From RGIG6307 sp964424345 (GTDB lineage: Bacteria > Bacillota > Clostridia > Lachnospirales > Lachnospiraceae), in the NCBI GenBank assembly GCA_964424345.1, contig CAYRIK010000036.1:1-21099 (forward strand): DNA of 21,099 nucleotides, in the 5' to 3' direction. Position 1 is the first letter of the stretch, and each line of letters starts with the position of its first letter. The position numbers and the translations under genes are program-made. Below, piece by piece: positions 14,148 to 21,099 of the stretch. The notes beneath the pieces were generated by a model that worked only from the letters and a program-made list of their open reading frames with translations, did no database searches and had not been told where the DNA came from.

Positions 14148-15548
14148 ATGCTTTTTTCAAGTATTCCATTTTTATATTATTTTTTGCCATGTGTTATTTT
14201 ATTATATGTATGTGTACCTGGTAAAATCAAAAATATTGTTTTATTGTGTGGAAGTTTATTGTTTTATGCATGGGGCGGCATAACATATATGCTTTTGATG
14301 TTGACTGCCATATTGATTGGGTATGTGTTTGGAATATGGATAGACAATACAACTTCATCCAAAACTAAAAAAGCAGTGCTTATATTATCTGTCATATCAA
14401 GTGTAGGACTGCTTGCATATTTTAAGTATACCGATTTTTTAATAGCCAATGTAAATACAGTTACCGGATGGGACATTCCGTTGCTGAAGATTACACTGCC
14501 GATAGGAATTAGTTTTTATACCTTTCAGATTATGAGCTATGTGGTAGATGTGTATCGTGGGACAGCCAAAGCACAATACAATCCATTTACACTAGCAACA
14601 TATATTTCTATGTTTCCACAGTTGATTGCAGGCCCAATCGTGCGTTATGCAGATGTGGCAGAACAGCTTGAGTATAGAGAACATTCCTTAGATAAAGCAG
14701 CAGATGGTGTCAGACGTTTTATGATAGGGCTCTCAAAAAAAATATTGATTGCCAATGCATTAGGAGAGTTATGTGAGGTGTTTAAGGCTTCCTCAGATAA
14801 ATCAGTACTTTTTTATTGGGTATATGCAGTTGCTTTTACATTGCATATTTATTATGATTTTTCTGGTTACAGCGATATGGCGATAGGACTTGGAAAATTG
14901 TTTGGATTTGAATTTTTGGAAAATTTCAATTATCCATATATTTCTAAGAGTATTACGGAGTTTTGGAGAAGATGGCATATGTCGCTTGGAACATGGTTTC
15001 GAGACTATGTATACATTCCAATGGGCGGAAATCGTGTACCAAAATTACGTTGGTTTTTTAATATCATAACAGTATGGTTTTTGACAGGATTTTGGCATGG
15101 AGCAAGCTGGAATTTTATCGTATGGGGCCTGTATTTTGCTGTATTTTTAATATTAGAAAAATGGATACTGCTTTCAATACTCAAAAAAACAAAAGTATTC
15201 AGCCATATATATGTTTTGTTTTTAGTTATTATTAGCTTTGTTATTTTTAATGCGGCAGATATGACAGAGGCAGTTTCTTATATAAAAGGAATGTTCGGAA
15301 TTGGAAATATTCCACTGATATCCAAAGAAGCCATTTATTATGTAAGAAGTAATCTTATAACTATATGTATAGCGATACTTGGCAGTACACCGCTTATGAT
15401 TACATTGTATGGACGATTGAAGCAAAATAACATAATAAATAAGCTAATGATGCTGTTAGAACCGTTTTTATGGGCAGGATTGTTACTGTTGTGTACGGCA
15501 TATCTTGTAGATGGTTCATTTAATCCATTTTTATATTTCCGTTTTTGA
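14148..15548 (+). CDS. MBOAT-family membrane O-acyltransferase (AlgI/PatA-like)
   Basis: A 466-residue polytopic membrane protein with about ten or more hydrophobic segments. It carries the MBOAT core: SKSITEFWRRWHMSLGTWFR with H277, then DYVYIPMGGNR, then the invariant histidine H317 in TGFWHGASWNFIVWG. AlgI/DltB-type proteins pass acyl groups, usually acetyl from acetyl-CoA, across the membrane to modify exported polysaccharides or wall polymers. The start has AGGAG (14137-14141) six bases upstream. The next gene encodes a DHHW protein, the usual Firmicute partner, so the two probably form one O-acetylation unit. The acceptor polymer is not encoded nearby and cannot be stated. Confidence 0.92.
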   Translation: MLFSSIPFLYYFLPCVILLYVCVPGKIKNIVLLCGSLLFYAWGGITYMLLMLTAILIGYVFGIWIDNTTSSKTKKAVLILSVISSVGLLAYFKYTDFLIANVNTVTGWDIPLLKITLPIGISFYTFQIMSYVVDVYRGTAKAQYNPFTLATYISMFPQLIAGPIVRYADVAEQLEYREHSLDKAADGVRRFMIGLSKKILIANALGELCEVFKASSDKSVLFYWVYAVAFTLHIYYDFSGYSDMAIGLGKLFGFEFLENFNYPYISKSITEFWRRWHMSLGTWFRDYVYIPMGGNRVPKLRWFFNIITVWFLTGFWHGASWNFIVWGLYFAVFLILEKWILLSILKKTKVFSHIYVLFLVIISFVIFNAADMTEAVSYIKGMFGIGNIPLISKEAIYYVRSNLITICIAILGSTPLMITLYGRLKQNNIINKLMMLLEPFLWAGLLLLCTAYLVDGSFNPFLYFRF

Positions 15549-15606
15549 TGAAAATATAAAAATGAATGATAGATGTTATTAAATGAAGTTCAGAAATGGA
15601 GAAATC

Positions 15607-16707
15607 ATGAAAAAACAAAGTATATATGTATTAACGGTAATGTCTGTACTCTTTTTCGGATTGGCTTTTTTATGTTGGTTTAAAAAGTCAGATGCATATT
15701 CTGACAGTGAACGCAGATTTTTAGCAGAGTTTCCTAAATTAACAGCAAGCCGTATTGAAACGGGAAAATTTATGTCAGAGTTTGAGACGTATACGCAAGA
15801 TCAGTTTCCATACAGAGATTCTTTCCGTACACTAAAAGCAACAGCACAACTTGACATTTTTAAACAGAAAGATAATAATGATATTTATAAAATCGGTGAT
15901 GTGATTTCTAAAATGGAGTATCCTTTGAAGGAAAATATGTTGGATATTGCAGCAGATAAATTTAAGTATTTATATGATACTTATATGGCATCAGAGCAGA
16001 TTACACCATATTTTTGTATTGTACCGGATAAAAATTATGTATTAGCAGAACAAAATGGATATCTGTCCATGGACTATGATGCACTTTTTTTGCGTATGCA
16101 GGAGAAAACTTCTTATATGAAGTTTATTGATATTCGTGATTTGCTGTCAGCAGAAGACTATTATCGTACAGATACACATTGGAAACAAGAACAAATGCTG
16201 GATGTAGCAGCGTATATTGCGGCTGCTATGGGCAACACATTAAGCTGGGAATATGAACAGATTACAGCAGAACAGCCTTTTTATGGTGTATATTCCGGAC
16301 AGTCTGCATTAGATGTGAAACCAGATGAGATTGTTTATTTGACAAACGAAGCATTACAGCAATGCAGTGTTACAAGCTATGATACAGGAACGGCAGTTAC
16401 AAAGTATATGTATGATTTGGAAAAGTTAGATGGAAAAGATCCGTATGAAATGTTTTTATCAGGGTCAGATGCATTGCTTGTAGTAGAAAATCCAAATGCC
16501 AACACTGAAAAAGAATTGATCGTATTTCGTGATTCTTTTGGAAGCAGTTTGCTGCCGCTTATGATAGAAAGTTATCAAAAAGTGACGATCGTGGATATCC
16601 GTTATATTAACAGCAGTATATTAGGACAATTTATCGATTTTAAAGATCAGGACGTATTATTTTTATATAGCACCTTGCTTTTAAATAATAGTACGGCTTT
16701 TAAGTGA
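15607..16707 (+). CDS. DHHW-family protein (AlgX/AlgJ-like, SGNH-type), partner of the MBOAT acyltransferase
   Basis: 366 residues. One N-terminal signal-anchor helix (about 6-26) places the rest outside the cell. The early region has SERRFLAEFPKL and YTQDQFPYRD, a block typical of DHHW proteins, where the protein positions itself near the membrane. The family signature YYRTDTHWKQEQ gives D189-x-H191-W192, and the C-terminal VFRDSFGSSLLP provides the likely nucleophile S310, as in AlgJ/AlgX SGNH-like acetyltransferases. This is the expected extracellular enzyme that moves acetyl from the MBOAT protein to the polymer. GGAG at 15598-15601 favours the ATG at 15607 over an in-frame ATG at 15583. 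The gap to the MBOAT stop is 58 bp with no terminator, so the two are co-transcribed. Confidence 0.88.
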   Translation: MKKQSIYVLTVMSVLFFGLAFLCWFKKSDAYSDSERRFLAEFPKLTASRIETGKFMSEFETYTQDQFPYRDSFRTLKATAQLDIFKQKDNNDIYKIGDVISKMEYPLKENMLDIAADKFKYLYDTYMASEQITPYFCIVPDKNYVLAEQNGYLSMDYDALFLRMQEKTSYMKFIDIRDLLSAEDYYRTDTHWKQEQMLDVAAYIAAAMGNTLSWEYEQITAEQPFYGVYSGQSALDVKPDEIVYLTNEALQQCSVTSYDTGTAVTKYMYDLEKLDGKDPYEMFLSGSDALLVVENPNANTEKELIVFRDSFGSSLLPLMIESYQKVTIVDIRYINSSILGQFIDFKDQDVLFLYSTLLLNNSTAFK

Positions 16708-16709
16708 TT

Positions 16710-16738
16710 ATGAAAGAAAAATATTACTGTTTTATAAT
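16710..16738 (+). promoter_or_regulatory. Probable promoter of the malic enzyme gene
   Basis: A perfect TATAAT at 16733-16738 is preceded at 17 bp by ATGAAA (16710-16715), a four-of-six -35. Transcription would start near 16745. No terminator separates it from the DHHW gene. Confidence 0.5.
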
Positions 16739-16775
16739 CGTCTGACAGAATAATGGGAAAATGGAGAGAAGAACG

Positions 16776-17948
16776 ATGGACATCAGAGAGGAATCCTTAC
16801 AAAAACATTATGAATGGAATGGAAAGATAGAAGTAGTATCCAGATGCGAGATTAACAATCGACATGATCTTTCTTTAGCATATACGCCTGGAGTAGCAGA
16901 AGCATGTTTGGAAATTCAAAAGGATACAGATAAATCTTATGAATTAACAAGACGTAACAATCTTGTAGCAGTGATTACGGATGGTACAGCAGTACTTGGG
17001 CTTGGTGATATTGGACCAGAGGCAGGTATGCCTGTTATGGAAGGAAAATGTGCATTGTTTAAGACATTTGCAGATGTAGACGCATTTCCAATCTGTATCC
17101 GCAGTAAGGATGTAGATGAACTCGTACGAACCATTTATTTAATTTCAGGTTCTTTTGGCGGTATCAATTTAGAAGACATTGCAGCTCCTCGCTGTTTTGA
17201 AGTAGAACAAAAGTTAAAAGAAATCTGCGATATTCCAGTATTCCATGATGACCAGCATGGTACAGCTATTGTAGTTGCAGCTGCGTTGATCAATGCACTG
17301 CGTGTTGTTAAAAAGGATATTGCACAAGTAAAAGTAGTTATCAATGGAGCCGGTTCTGCGGGTATTGCAATCGGAAAACATCTGTTAAATATGGGTGTAA
17401 AGCATCTTACAATGGTAGACCGTTTTGGAATCATCTGCAAAGGAATGCCAAACTTACATGCAGCACATGAAGAAATTGCAGAAGTGACTAATTTAGAACA
17501 TAAAATGGGAACACTTTCAGATGCATTACAAGGTGCAGATGTATTCATTGGTGTTTCTGCACCAAATATCGTAAGTGAAGATATGATTCGTTCTATGGCT
17601 AAAGATGCAATCTGTTTTCCAATGGCAAATCCTACTCCGGAAATTATGCCAGATAAGGCAAAGGCAGCAGGTGCAAGAGTAGTAGGTACTGGACGCAGTG
17701 ATTTCCCAAATCAGATCAATAATGTATTGGCATTTCCTGGTATTTTCCGAGGAGCATTGGATTGCCGCGCAACTTGTATCAATGAAGAAATGAAAGTAGC
17801 AACAAGCTATGCATTAGCATCTTTGATTTCAGAAGAAGAATTAAATGAAGAAAATATCATTGTTCCAGCATTAGATAAGCGAGTTGCAAAGGTAGTAGCC
17901 AAGGCTGTTATAAAAGCTGCAAGAGAAACAGGAGTAGCAAGAATATAA
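16776..17948 (+). CDS. NAD(P)-dependent malic enzyme (short bacterial type)
   Basis: 390 residues. It decarboxylates L-malate to pyruvate and CO2 with reduction of NAD or NADP. The catalytic tyrosine is Y36 in LAYTPGVAE and the lysine is K91 in VMEGKCALFKTFADVD. The divalent-metal site includes E133-D134 in NLEDIAAP and the aspartates at 158-159 in FHDDQHGTA. The Rossmann loop is INGAGSAGIAIG (about 189-200), and NPTPEI, FPNQINNVLAFPG are late landmarks. The length matches the short malic enzymes without the phosphotransacetylase-like tail. GGAGAG (16763-16768) favours ATG 16776; an in-frame ATG at 16761 overlaps that site. The cofactor cannot be told from these residues, and malolactic enzyme activity is a remote alternative. 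The mannosidase gene begins 45 bp downstream. Confidence 0.93.
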   Translation: MDIREESLQKHYEWNGKIEVVSRCEINNRHDLSLAYTPGVAEACLEIQKDTDKSYELTRRNNLVAVITDGTAVLGLGDIGPEAGMPVMEGKCALFKTFADVDAFPICIRSKDVDELVRTIYLISGSFGGINLEDIAAPRCFEVEQKLKEICDIPVFHDDQHGTAIVVAAALINALRVVKKDIAQVKVVINGAGSAGIAIGKHLLNMGVKHLTMVDRFGIICKGMPNLHAAHEEIAEVTNLEHKMGTLSDALQGADVFIGVSAPNIVSEDMIRSMAKDAICFPMANPTPEIMPDKAKAAGARVVGTGRSDFPNQINNVLAFPGIFRGALDCRATCINEEMKVATSYALASLISEEELNEENIIVPALDKRVAKVVAKAVIKAARETGVARI

Positions 17949-17961
17949 AAATTTCTTGCTA
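17935..17961 (+). repeat. 9-bp inverted repeat spanning the malic enzyme stop codon
   Basis: TAGCAAGAA (17935-17943) pairs with TTCTTGCTA (17953-17961); the loop holds the stop codon (17946-17948). The next T tract is displaced (TATATTTTTG near 17970), so this is at most a weak terminator or an intercistronic hairpin. Confidence 0.45.
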
Positions 17962-17993
17962 GTAAAAAGTATATTTTTGTTGGAGAAAAGATT

Positions 17994-20900
17994 ATGAACA
18001 TGGTATTAGAAAGAACAGATCAATTTTTAAACATCTTAAAGAAGACAACAGAGCAGCAACCAATATTTTTGACAGATATCGAATATCATGAAGGCAGAGC
18101 GTATGACATTCCTTGGGAAGCTTTTCCGGTTGGAGCATATTGGGGAAAAAATGACACTTGGTATCGTTTTAGAACTTCTGTTATAATTCCACAAGAATAC
18201 GAAGGAAAACGTGTGAGATGCCGTCTTGTAGTAGGAAGAGAAGGACAGGCTATTTCTATTAATCCACAGTTTTTAGTTCGTATTCAAGGTAAGGTTGTAC
18301 AAGCATTAGATACCAACCATTATACATTTGATATTACACAATGTGCAAAGGCTGGGGAGCAGTTTGATGTCGATTTTGAAGCATATGCAGGTCGAGAACT
18401 TGGAAATATTTCCATGAAGGATCATCCACTTCAATTCGCATTGCATATGTATTGGCATGAAGCGGATTCAGAAAAATTATATTTTGATCTTTCTTGTGCT
18501 AAGTCTGCAGCAAGTTTATATACAGAAGAAAATTATTATCGCATTCAGATTGAAAATTATTTGACAAAAGCATTAAATATGCTGGATTGCCGTCAGGTAA
18601 ATTCTGAGGCTTATTTTGCATCCGTTCGTCGTGCATCTGAATTTATGCAAAAGGAATTTTATGATACATATTGTGGTCATACAGATGGTGTTGCAAATTG
18701 TATTGGACATACACATATTGACGTTGCTTGGAAATGGAGATTAGAGCAGACACGTGCAAAAGCAGTGCGTAGTTTTTCTACAGAGCTTGCATTGTTAAAA
18801 GAATATCCAGAACATAAATTTACATCCAGTCAGCCACAGCTTTACCAGTATGTAAAGGAAGATTGTCCAGAAATTTATGAACAGATTAAAGAACAAGTGA
18901 AAGAAGGCCGTTGGGAAGTAGAAGGAGCTATGTGGCTGGAAGCAGATTGTAATCTGAGTTCTGGAGAAAGTTTGATTCGTCAGATTTTGCATGGAAAACA
19001 GTTTATGCAGGAAGAATTTGGTGTAGATTCAAAAGTATTATGGCTTCCAGATGTATTTGGATATTCTGCAGCGCTTCCTCAGATTTTACAAAAAACAGGT
19101 GTTGATACATTTATTACAAGTAAAATTCACTGGAATGATACCAATCATTTTCCATATGATACTTTTATATGGAAAGGAATTGATGGCAGTGAGGTATTTA
19201 CACAATTTATCACAGCTGGAGGTGAAGTAGGTGCGAATAGCAGAAGAAAGTTTTATTCTACCTATTCTTCTCAGCTTACACCAATATCTTTATTAAAAGG
19301 TTGGGAAATGTATCAGCAAAAGGATATCAATGATGAATTTTTAGTAACATTTGGTTTTGGTGATGGAGGCGGTGGTGTTACTCGTGATATGCTTGAACGA
19401 AATAAACGACTTTCTAAGGGTATTCCGGGTATACCAAAAGCAAAAATTACAAATGTTGCAGGCGCAGTTTCTTGTATAAAAGAGAATATCAAAGATAAAA
19501 AAGTACCAAAGTGGTTTGGTGAGTTATATTTGGAATTTCATAGAGGAACATACACATCTATTGCAAAAAATAAACGAAATAATCGCAAGGCAGAATTTTT
19601 ATTACAGACAAATGAAGCTTTGTGGATGACAAATAAAACATTATATGATGCAGCATATCCAAAGAACGCATTATACGATAGCTGGCAGACCGTTTTATTA
19701 AATCAGTTCCATGATATTATACCAGGTTCTTCTATTAAAGAAGTATATGAAGACTCTGATTTGGAATATGCAGCATTATTTGCTCAAAATGAACAGAGCT
19801 GTGAAGAAGCATTAGAAAGCCTTGCAAAACAGGTAAATACAAAGGGTATTTTTGTATACAATCCAACAGGTGTAATGCAAAGTGGCATTGTGAAAGCAGA
19901 TGGTGAAACATATTTTGCAAAAGATGTCCCTGCATATGGATGGAAAGTATTAGATGAGGTACAAGTAAAGGCTGATGATACATTGTTTGTATCTCCGCAG
20001 CATATGGAAAATGCATTCTTTGCGATTGATTTAGATGAAAAAGGTACATTAAGCCGTATTTATGATAAGAAAAATGACCGCGAAGTATTAAAAACTGGAG
20101 AACGAGGAAATGTATGGTACGCATTTGATGATCATCCACCAGTATATGATAACTGGGAGTTGAGTGTATATCACAAAGAGATTACATGGGAAATTGATGA
20201 TGTACAATCTATAGAAGTAGTAGAACAGACACCAGTATCTGCTTCTGTAAAAATTACCCGTAAATTCTTATGTTCTACAATAGAGCAGGTAATTACTATT
20301 TATAAAGATATTGCTCGTATTGATTTTGATTCTAAAGTGGATTGGCATGAACAGCATATCTTTGTAAAAGCAGCATTCCCGGTAGATATTTTATCTGATA
20401 AGGCAACATATGAAATTCAGTATGGTGCGGTAGAAAGACCAGCACATATGAATACAAGCTGGGATCGTGCAAAATTTGAAGTATGTGCACATAAGTGGGC
20501 AGATTTTGGAGAAGCTGGATATGGTGTCGCATTAATGAATGACTGCAAGTATGGATACGATATTCATGACGGTGTAATGTGTCTATCATTGATTAAGTGT
20601 GGAACAAGTCCAAATCCAGTTGCAGATCAGGGAGAACATGTATTTACCTATTCTTTGATGCCTCATGAGGGAGACTGGAGAGAAAGCAATGTACCAAAAG
20701 AAGCACTTGCATTGAATTGTCCATTGCTTTGTATAAAGACATTAGGAACAGGAACTGCTCCAAGTGAATATAGTTTTGCATCTGCAGATGTACCAAACGT
20801 TATTATTTCTGTTATAAAAGAATCTTGTGCAGGAGATGCCATGATTGTAAGAGCATATGAAGCACATGGTAAACGTACAAAGGTAACGATAAACTTCGGT

Positions 20901-21032
20901 GTAGATATGAAAGCGGCAGAAGAAACAGATATGTTGGAAACAACAACATATGAGACACTTTCTATCAAAAATCGTAGCTTTACGACGATGTTTAAGCCAT
21001 ATGAAATTAAGACATTTAAGATAACCTGTTAA
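17994..21032 (+). CDS. GH38 alpha-mannosidase
   Basis: 1012 residues, the usual size for bacterial GH38 enzymes; no signal peptide, so it acts in the cytosol on imported mannosides. The N-terminal beta-sandwich covers about 1-225. The catalytic domain starts with GHTHIDVAWKW, where H241 and D243 are Zn2+ ligands, and has the nucleophile D353 in LWLPDVFGYSAALPQI. The fourth zinc ligand is H573 in NQFHDIIPG. The middle three-helix region and the C-terminal beta domains (about 600-1012, with GERGNVWYAFDDHP) complete the fold. GGAG (17982-17985) is eight bases before ATG 17994. It follows malic enzyme at 45 bp without a strong terminator, so may be co-transcribed, although the functions are not obviously linked. 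Whether it prefers alpha-1,2, -1,3 or -1,6 bonds cannot be judged. Confidence 0.95.
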   Translation: MNMVLERTDQFLNILKKTTEQQPIFLTDIEYHEGRAYDIPWEAFPVGAYWGKNDTWYRFRTSVIIPQEYEGKRVRCRLVVGREGQAISINPQFLVRIQGKVVQALDTNHYTFDITQCAKAGEQFDVDFEAYAGRELGNISMKDHPLQFALHMYWHEADSEKLYFDLSCAKSAASLYTEENYYRIQIENYLTKALNMLDCRQVNSEAYFASVRRASEFMQKEFYDTYCGHTDGVANCIGHTHIDVAWKWRLEQTRAKAVRSFSTELALLKEYPEHKFTSSQPQLYQYVKEDCPEIYEQIKEQVKEGRWEVEGAMWLEADCNLSSGESLIRQILHGKQFMQEEFGVDSKVLWLPDVFGYSAALPQILQKTGVDTFITSKIHWNDTNHFPYDTFIWKGIDGSEVFTQFITAGGEVGANSRRKFYSTYSSQLTPISLLKGWEMYQQKDINDEFLVTFGFGDGGGGVTRDMLERNKRLSKGIPGIPKAKITNVAGAVSCIKENIKDKKVPKWFGELYLEFHRGTYTSIAKNKRNNRKAEFLLQTNEALWMTNKTLYDAAYPKNALYDSWQTVLLNQFHDIIPGSSIKEVYEDSDLEYAALFAQNEQSCEEALESLAKQVNTKGIFVYNPTGVMQSGIVKADGETYFAKDVPAYGWKVLDEVQVKADDTLFVSPQHMENAFFAIDLDEKGTLSRIYDKKNDREVLKTGERGNVWYAFDDHPPVYDNWELSVYHKEITWEIDDVQSIEVVEQTPVSASVKITRKFLCSTIEQVITIYKDIARIDFDSKVDWHEQHIFVKAAFPVDILSDKATYEIQYGAVERPAHMNTSWDRAKFEVCAHKWADFGEAGYGVALMNDCKYGYDIHDGVMCLSLIKCGTSPNPVADQGEHVFTYSLMPHEGDWRESNVPKEALALNCPLLCIKTLGTGTAPSEYSFASADVPNVIISVIKESCAGDAMIVRAYEAHGKRTKVTINFGVDMKAAEETDMLETTTYETLSIKNRSFTTMFKPYEIKTFKITC

Positions 21033-21044
21033 TATAGGATAAGA

Positions 21045-21090
21045 AAAAAGCGTGTAAAAGGCATTTCAGTCTTTTACACGCTTTTTATAT
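21045..21090. terminator. Strong, bidirectional-looking terminator after the mannosidase gene
   Basis: AAAAAGCGTGTAAAAG (21045-21060) pairs perfectly with CTTTTACACGCTTTTT (21071-21086), with a 10-nt loop. The T run on the 3' side and the A run on the 5' side would allow it to stop transcription from both directions. Confidence 0.93.
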
Positions 21091-21099
21091 TATTCTGCA

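Noticed and set aside
17135..17548. 137-codon open frame on the - strand
   Set aside because: It lies fully opposite the malic enzyme gene, has no ribosome-binding site, and its composition is that of an antisense shadow.
19735..20139. 134-codon open frame on the - strand
   Set aside because: It is antisense to the GH38 gene; its histidine/leucine-rich translation is typical of reverse reading of A-rich codons.

Overview
The window is low-GC DNA with nearly every gene on the + strand. Its ribosome-binding sites are strong and AG-rich, and TTGACA/TATAAT-type promoters with 17-bp spacers recur. It carries a ZTP riboswitch, a tyrosine T-box, a clostridial-type glutaminyl-tRNA synthetase and a DHHW/MBOAT pair. 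Together these point to a gut Firmicute of the Lachnospiraceae (Blautia/Mediterraneibacter/Tyzzerella-like). That placement comes from gene content and codon style, not from a marker comparison.

Layout, left to right. (1) 1-297: the decayed right end of an IS3-family insertion sequence abuts the orphan last 38 codons of an unidentified gene. (2) 311-876: a small two-helix membrane protein (probably DUF6106) with its own strong promoter. (3) 899-3095: a purine operon. A promoter drives a ZTP (pfl) riboswitch with an overlapping intrinsic terminator. It controls purO (archaeal-type IMP cyclohydrolase) and a stand-alone AICAR transformylase (purH C-terminal half). The ligand of the riboswitch, ZMP/ZTP, is the substrate (or derives from the substrate) of this transformylase. 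(4) 3123-6281: glnS, followed 10 bp later by a MocR/PdxR-type regulator. (5) 6319-11690: a fucose operon with L-fucose isomerase, a rhamnulokinase-family kinase that probably phosphorylates L-fuculose, and a cytoplasmic GH151-type alpha-L-fucosidase. A 19-bp hairpin sits between the first two genes. (6) 11735-13366: a tyrosine T-box riboswitch and tyrS. (7) 13433-16707: a small lipoprotein with a terminator, a perfect 17-bp inverted repeat, then an MBOAT O-acyltransferase and its DHHW partner, probably a cell-surface O-acetylation module. (8) 16776-21086: malic enzyme and a GH38 alpha-mannosidase, closed by a strong terminator.

The window mixes housekeeping functions (purine end steps, two tRNA synthetases, malate decarboxylation) with host- or plant-glycan catabolism (fucose and mannose). 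Two RNA switches tie purH/purO to one-carbon/folate status and tyrS to tRNA charging. No CRISPR array, rRNA, tRNA, phage or toxin-antitoxin system was found. I see no clear candidate for a wholly new multi-gene system. The least explained elements are two long inverted repeats (8217-8258 and 14013-14051), the lipoprotein, the DUF6106-like protein and the transporter-less fucoside operon.
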